Shown piece by piece: positions 61,485-64,000 of a DNA stretch of 64,000 bases. The stretch lies in the NCBI GenBank assembly GCA_044445605.1, contig JBIOEA010000002.1, positions 41,461-105,460 of the forward strand, read 5' to 3'. This DNA is from CAWKDC01 sp044445605. GTDB lineage: Bacteria > Pseudomonadota > Gammaproteobacteria > JABCZS01. The notes under the pieces were generated by a model that worked only from the letters and a program-made list of their open reading frames with translations, had not been told where the DNA came from and ran no database searches. Both the position numbers and the translations under genes were made by a program. The stretch's first letter is position 1, and the number at the start of each line of letters is the position of its first letter.

Positions 61485-63806
61485 ATGGTTAGTGCAGAAG
61501 ATCTCAAAATAAATGCAATTAGCCATGAGTACAAGCAGTTGATTCTGAAATATCCAGAACTCTGGATAGATCTCTTAGCAATTTTTTCAGAAAAGGCATA
61601 TGCGTACCTAAATTCATTTAGCGATGCTGAATCATTAACGCTTATAAAAGATTCACAAACAAATGCAACCCTGATGAGCACAACACTCTTCACACATTGG
61701 ATAGACTATATTGTCGAATTTTCTGACCCGTTAAATTCAAATACAACCATCACACCAGCACACATGCAAAGAATGGTGGCAAGATGTTTGAAGGACGCTG
61801 CCTGGGATCAGGATAGAGTAGAAACATACTATGTAAACCATTACATCTCGTTTTATTATGAAGATACGCGTCGGTATATTATGCAAGCTCATCCCGACAA
61901 TGGCAACCTCACTCTCGGCCACACAAACATCCACGGAGGTATCAAATATATTTCTGAACCTATTTGCACAAGCGACACCCAAGCAGATTTCATCGCCGCC
62001 TATAACACTGAGTATGGAAGAGCTCAAGCCATGGCCAGTAAGTGCATAGCAATATTAGACAAATCAATAGAAGGGTTTTTGGATCCTGAATTTAGGCGAT
62101 ACAATAATGGTCATACCCGCCATGTTATGACCAAGTTAGCAATGCTTAAACAATATGATCTCTTGATGGCAATTTTTAAGAAGCTCTCCCCTGCCGTCGC
62201 GAGAGATGAGCTTACCCGCGAGGGCACAGACAGCATCTTTGCCATTCTCGTTAATGCACTGCCAAAAACACGTGTCATCCTTTCAAAACTCATCACTCAT
62301 GCCCAATCAGGTACGTCAAAAAAGGAATTTAACAATAAGATTCGCCCAGAGACGCTCAATATAATTGAGCTCCATTCCGAATCGTTATATCAAAAACTAA
62401 CAGACACATCTCAACCCAATGCTTTATCCTCAAAAACAATATTCACACAAAAAAATGACAATGAATTTGAATTGGATGTGATAAACGTCTATGATAATGA
62501 CATCGCTTTTTGGGATGGCATGGATTTTGAGGAAGTGTTGGGAGTGCCTTACGTTATTCCAGAGGTTATCGAACGCGATCTGATCACAAAACCCGTAAAA
62601 CTATGCTGGATTGCAAAAGCGAAAAAAATCCTAGCAAGCCAATATATCACCGCACTCAGCGACGCGCAGACTAAAATACTCGCCAGTAATGCATCCGAAG
62701 ACGTGTTGATCGATCTTTGTAATCACACAGCAAAAGAGGGTGGGATTCAAAAAAATAATGACATGTTAAAGTTACTTACATGTGCTAACAATTCGGTTCT
62801 TGAGACAGTGTTCGGATCATTAAGTCGAGATCAGTGGTCAAGCATCTTGGATGGTAGTCATTCAGAACTGATAAAAGTGTTATTAGGTACGGTAACCAAC
62901 GATAATGCATCGCGCCTTCTTGAGAAGCTAGACTTTAATTTATTAAATATATTGGCAGAAAAACATTTTATCATTGACGCAATGAATCTTTATCTTAAAG
63001 CGTCTTCATTTTACGTTGTCAAGTATGGCTATTCAAACGAAAGGTCGTCTGTTAATACTTTGATTCATCATGTACTCATGACAGGACAAAAGAATGGAGA
63101 GCTTACCGATACCCAAAAAAATGTCGTCCGCATTATCATCACTCCATTACTTGCAGGTGACGACTCAATCTTTATCCTATTTGTTAATAAAGAAGCAAGC
63201 TCATTAGGACTTATATTTTCTGCTTTCACAGACGATGAACTCAACACTCATCAGCTTCGTGAAAGATCATTGAAGGCATTGAATTTAAACACATGGTTAG
63301 CGTTGCCTAAAAAAGCTACCAGTTACCCTCATTTTGCAGCTCTCCAATTACTTAATTGCATTACGACGAAAAATGCCGCAGCGCTTTTGAATGTGCTCAA
63401 ATTTGATTTGCTTAACGCCTTGACGGATCAAGATTTATATAAAGAAGCACAAGAGCTTTGTGTAAAATTACCCAGTCAAGACATGCCACCAAAGCTAATC
63501 AAATGGGTAAAAGACAAATTACAGTTGCAAAGCGATAGCTACAAGACACCGCTCCCTGATCTGAATACCGATGTTAAACCCATTCAACAGTCGACCAGTG
63601 AAATTGACATGCTTAGGGCGGAGAATGCAGCGTTGAAAGAGAAGAATGCAGCACTGGAAAAGATGCTTTTGATGTCGAGGCCGGCGTTTACCGGTGGCCA
63701 AAATGAACAAGATAAAAAACTTGATTCAAATAGTCCGACGGCTGCCAGTAGTAACCGTTCACGATCACAAGATCTGACAATGAAGAACTCTTCGCCCACT
63801 TTGTAA
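61485..63806 (+). CDS. 773-residue orphan protein, second tandem paralog with internal deletions
   Basis: Paralog of the preceding gene; the N-terminal 600 residues align with few gaps (RVILxxLI, SESLYQKLTD, TNDNASRLLxKLDFNLLN). It lacks two stretches of the longer protein: the text passes from KLIKWVKDK straight to LQLQSDS and then to PDLNTDVKPIQQSTSEIDML, skipping about 250 residues in total. The zipper-like end (RAENAALKEKNAALEKMLL) and a polar tail are kept. It begins 13 nt after the first paralog, with an identical ribosome-site region. Function is unknown. Confidence 0.82.
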   Translation: MVSAEDLKINAISHEYKQLILKYPELWIDLLAIFSEKAYAYLNSFSDAESLTLIKDSQTNATLMSTTLFTHWIDYIVEFSDPLNSNTTITPAHMQRMVARCLKDAAWDQDRVETYYVNHYISFYYEDTRRYIMQAHPDNGNLTLGHTNIHGGIKYISEPICTSDTQADFIAAYNTEYGRAQAMASKCIAILDKSIEGFLDPEFRRYNNGHTRHVMTKLAMLKQYDLLMAIFKKLSPAVARDELTREGTDSIFAILVNALPKTRVILSKLITHAQSGTSKKEFNNKIRPETLNIIELHSESLYQKLTDTSQPNALSSKTIFTQKNDNEFELDVINVYDNDIAFWDGMDFEEVLGVPYVIPEVIERDLITKPVKLCWIAKAKKILASQYITALSDAQTKILASNASEDVLIDLCNHTAKEGGIQKNNDMLKLLTCANNSVLETVFGSLSRDQWSSILDGSHSELIKVLLGTVTNDNASRLLEKLDFNLLNILAEKHFIIDAMNLYLKASSFYVVKYGYSNERSSVNTLIHHVLMTGQKNGELTDTQKNVVRIIITPLLAGDDSIFILFVNKEASSLGLIFSAFTDDELNTHQLRERSLKALNLNTWLALPKKATSYPHFAALQLLNCITTKNAAALLNVLKFDLLNALTDQDLYKEAQELCVKLPSQDMPPKLIKWVKDKLQLQSDSYKTPLPDLNTDVKPIQQSTSEIDMLRAENAALKEKNAALEKMLLMSRPAFTGGQNEQDKKLDSNSPTAASSNRSRSQDLTMKNSSPTL

Positions 63807-63915
63807 AGCTGCTCGTTACCCATAAGTTCGGATGTTAGGCAAAGGCGCTCCTACCGCCTCGACGTCAGGTATGATGAAAATCAGTAAGTAACCCTGGTAA
63901 TATATATGCTGGGGT

Positions 63916-63984
63916 GCGAGCCAGGACAGCGATGGCGTCATAGCCTTAGAGGCTGATGGGATGCATGCTGCCTGGTTCGCTTTT
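63916..63984 (+). terminator. long imperfect hairpin followed by TTTT
   Basis: GCGAGCCAGG (63916-63925) pairs with CCTGGTTCGC (63971-63980), with one G-T. Inside, CAGC/GCTG, ATG/CAT and AGCC-ttag-aGGCT continue the stem. Four T residues follow. It could terminate the paralog operon. At 65 nt it is longer than an ordinary terminator, so a structured RNA or repeat is also possible. Confidence 0.5.
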
Positions 63985-64000
63985 GATCCAATATTTCGAA

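Overview
The window looks like a chromosomal segment of a gammaproteobacterium. The housekeeping blocks are in gammaproteobacterial order: nuoA-L, hemA-prfA-prmC divergent from lolB-ispE-tRNA-Gln-prs-rplY-pth, and rho. The accessory content fits an intracellular, Legionellales-like lineage (Coxiellaceae, Aquicella or Berkiella type): large orphan coiled-coil and helical proteins, an ankyrin-like protein, several toxin-antitoxin pairs and a periplasmic bile-acid-hydrolase-like enzyme. This placement is inferred from gene order and family mix; no marker phylogeny was done.

Layout. 1-10.6 kb: minus-strand complex I operon (nuoA to nuoL, nuoL cut by the window edge), with an extended -10 promoter just before nuoA and a repeat element between nuoG and nuoF. 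10.6-24.3 kb: accessory region with a 1525-residue coiled-coil protein, a GNAT acetyltransferase, a DUF234-type ATPase, a small HTH operon behind a consensus promoter, an MFS carrier, an outer-membrane protein, higBA, a 716-residue orphan and a CinA-like protein. 24.3-27.5 kb: a dehydrogenase, an AMP/thymidine phosphorylase and a second PRPP-synthetase-like protein in one operon. 27.5-38.97 kb: mostly core genes. 38.98-45.4 kb: a rearranged island with fold-back elements, an erythromycin-esterase-like hydrolase, an Ntn hydrolase, a secreted lipase, an arginase-family enzyme, decayed duplicate fragments and hicAB. 45.5-50.7 kb: an MgtA-type ATPase, an ankyrin-like orphan and vapBC. 50.8-54 kb: rho and an MsbA-like ABC exporter. 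54.1-58.3 kb: a complete tripartite ABC exporter operon. 58.4-63.8 kb: two tandem paralogous orphan proteins, followed by a long terminal hairpin.

The most unusual signals are non-coding. (1) Four 37-bp units occur as two tandem pairs 30 kb apart (17.6 and 48.2 kb). All have 8-bp inverted arms separated by exactly 21 bp and a 54-55 bp period, but the arm sequence differs between the pairs. (2) A GTAG/CTAC-bounded REP-like element occurs three times inside core operons. (3) Two adjacent fold-back elements lie at 39.0-39.45 kb, one cloverleaf-like and one with ATTGTTC/GAACAAT ends; a shrunken inverted copy of the latter lies at 44.5 kb. (4) A decayed second copy of the esterase-hydrolase module brackets the lipase-distal arginase gene.

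Likely gene cooperation: complex I as one transcript; the phosphorylase and PRPP-synthetase paralog in ribose-phosphate salvage; permease, ATPase, adaptor and outer-membrane channel as one exporter. The two paralogs downstream have no assigned function and could be exported or translocated proteins.
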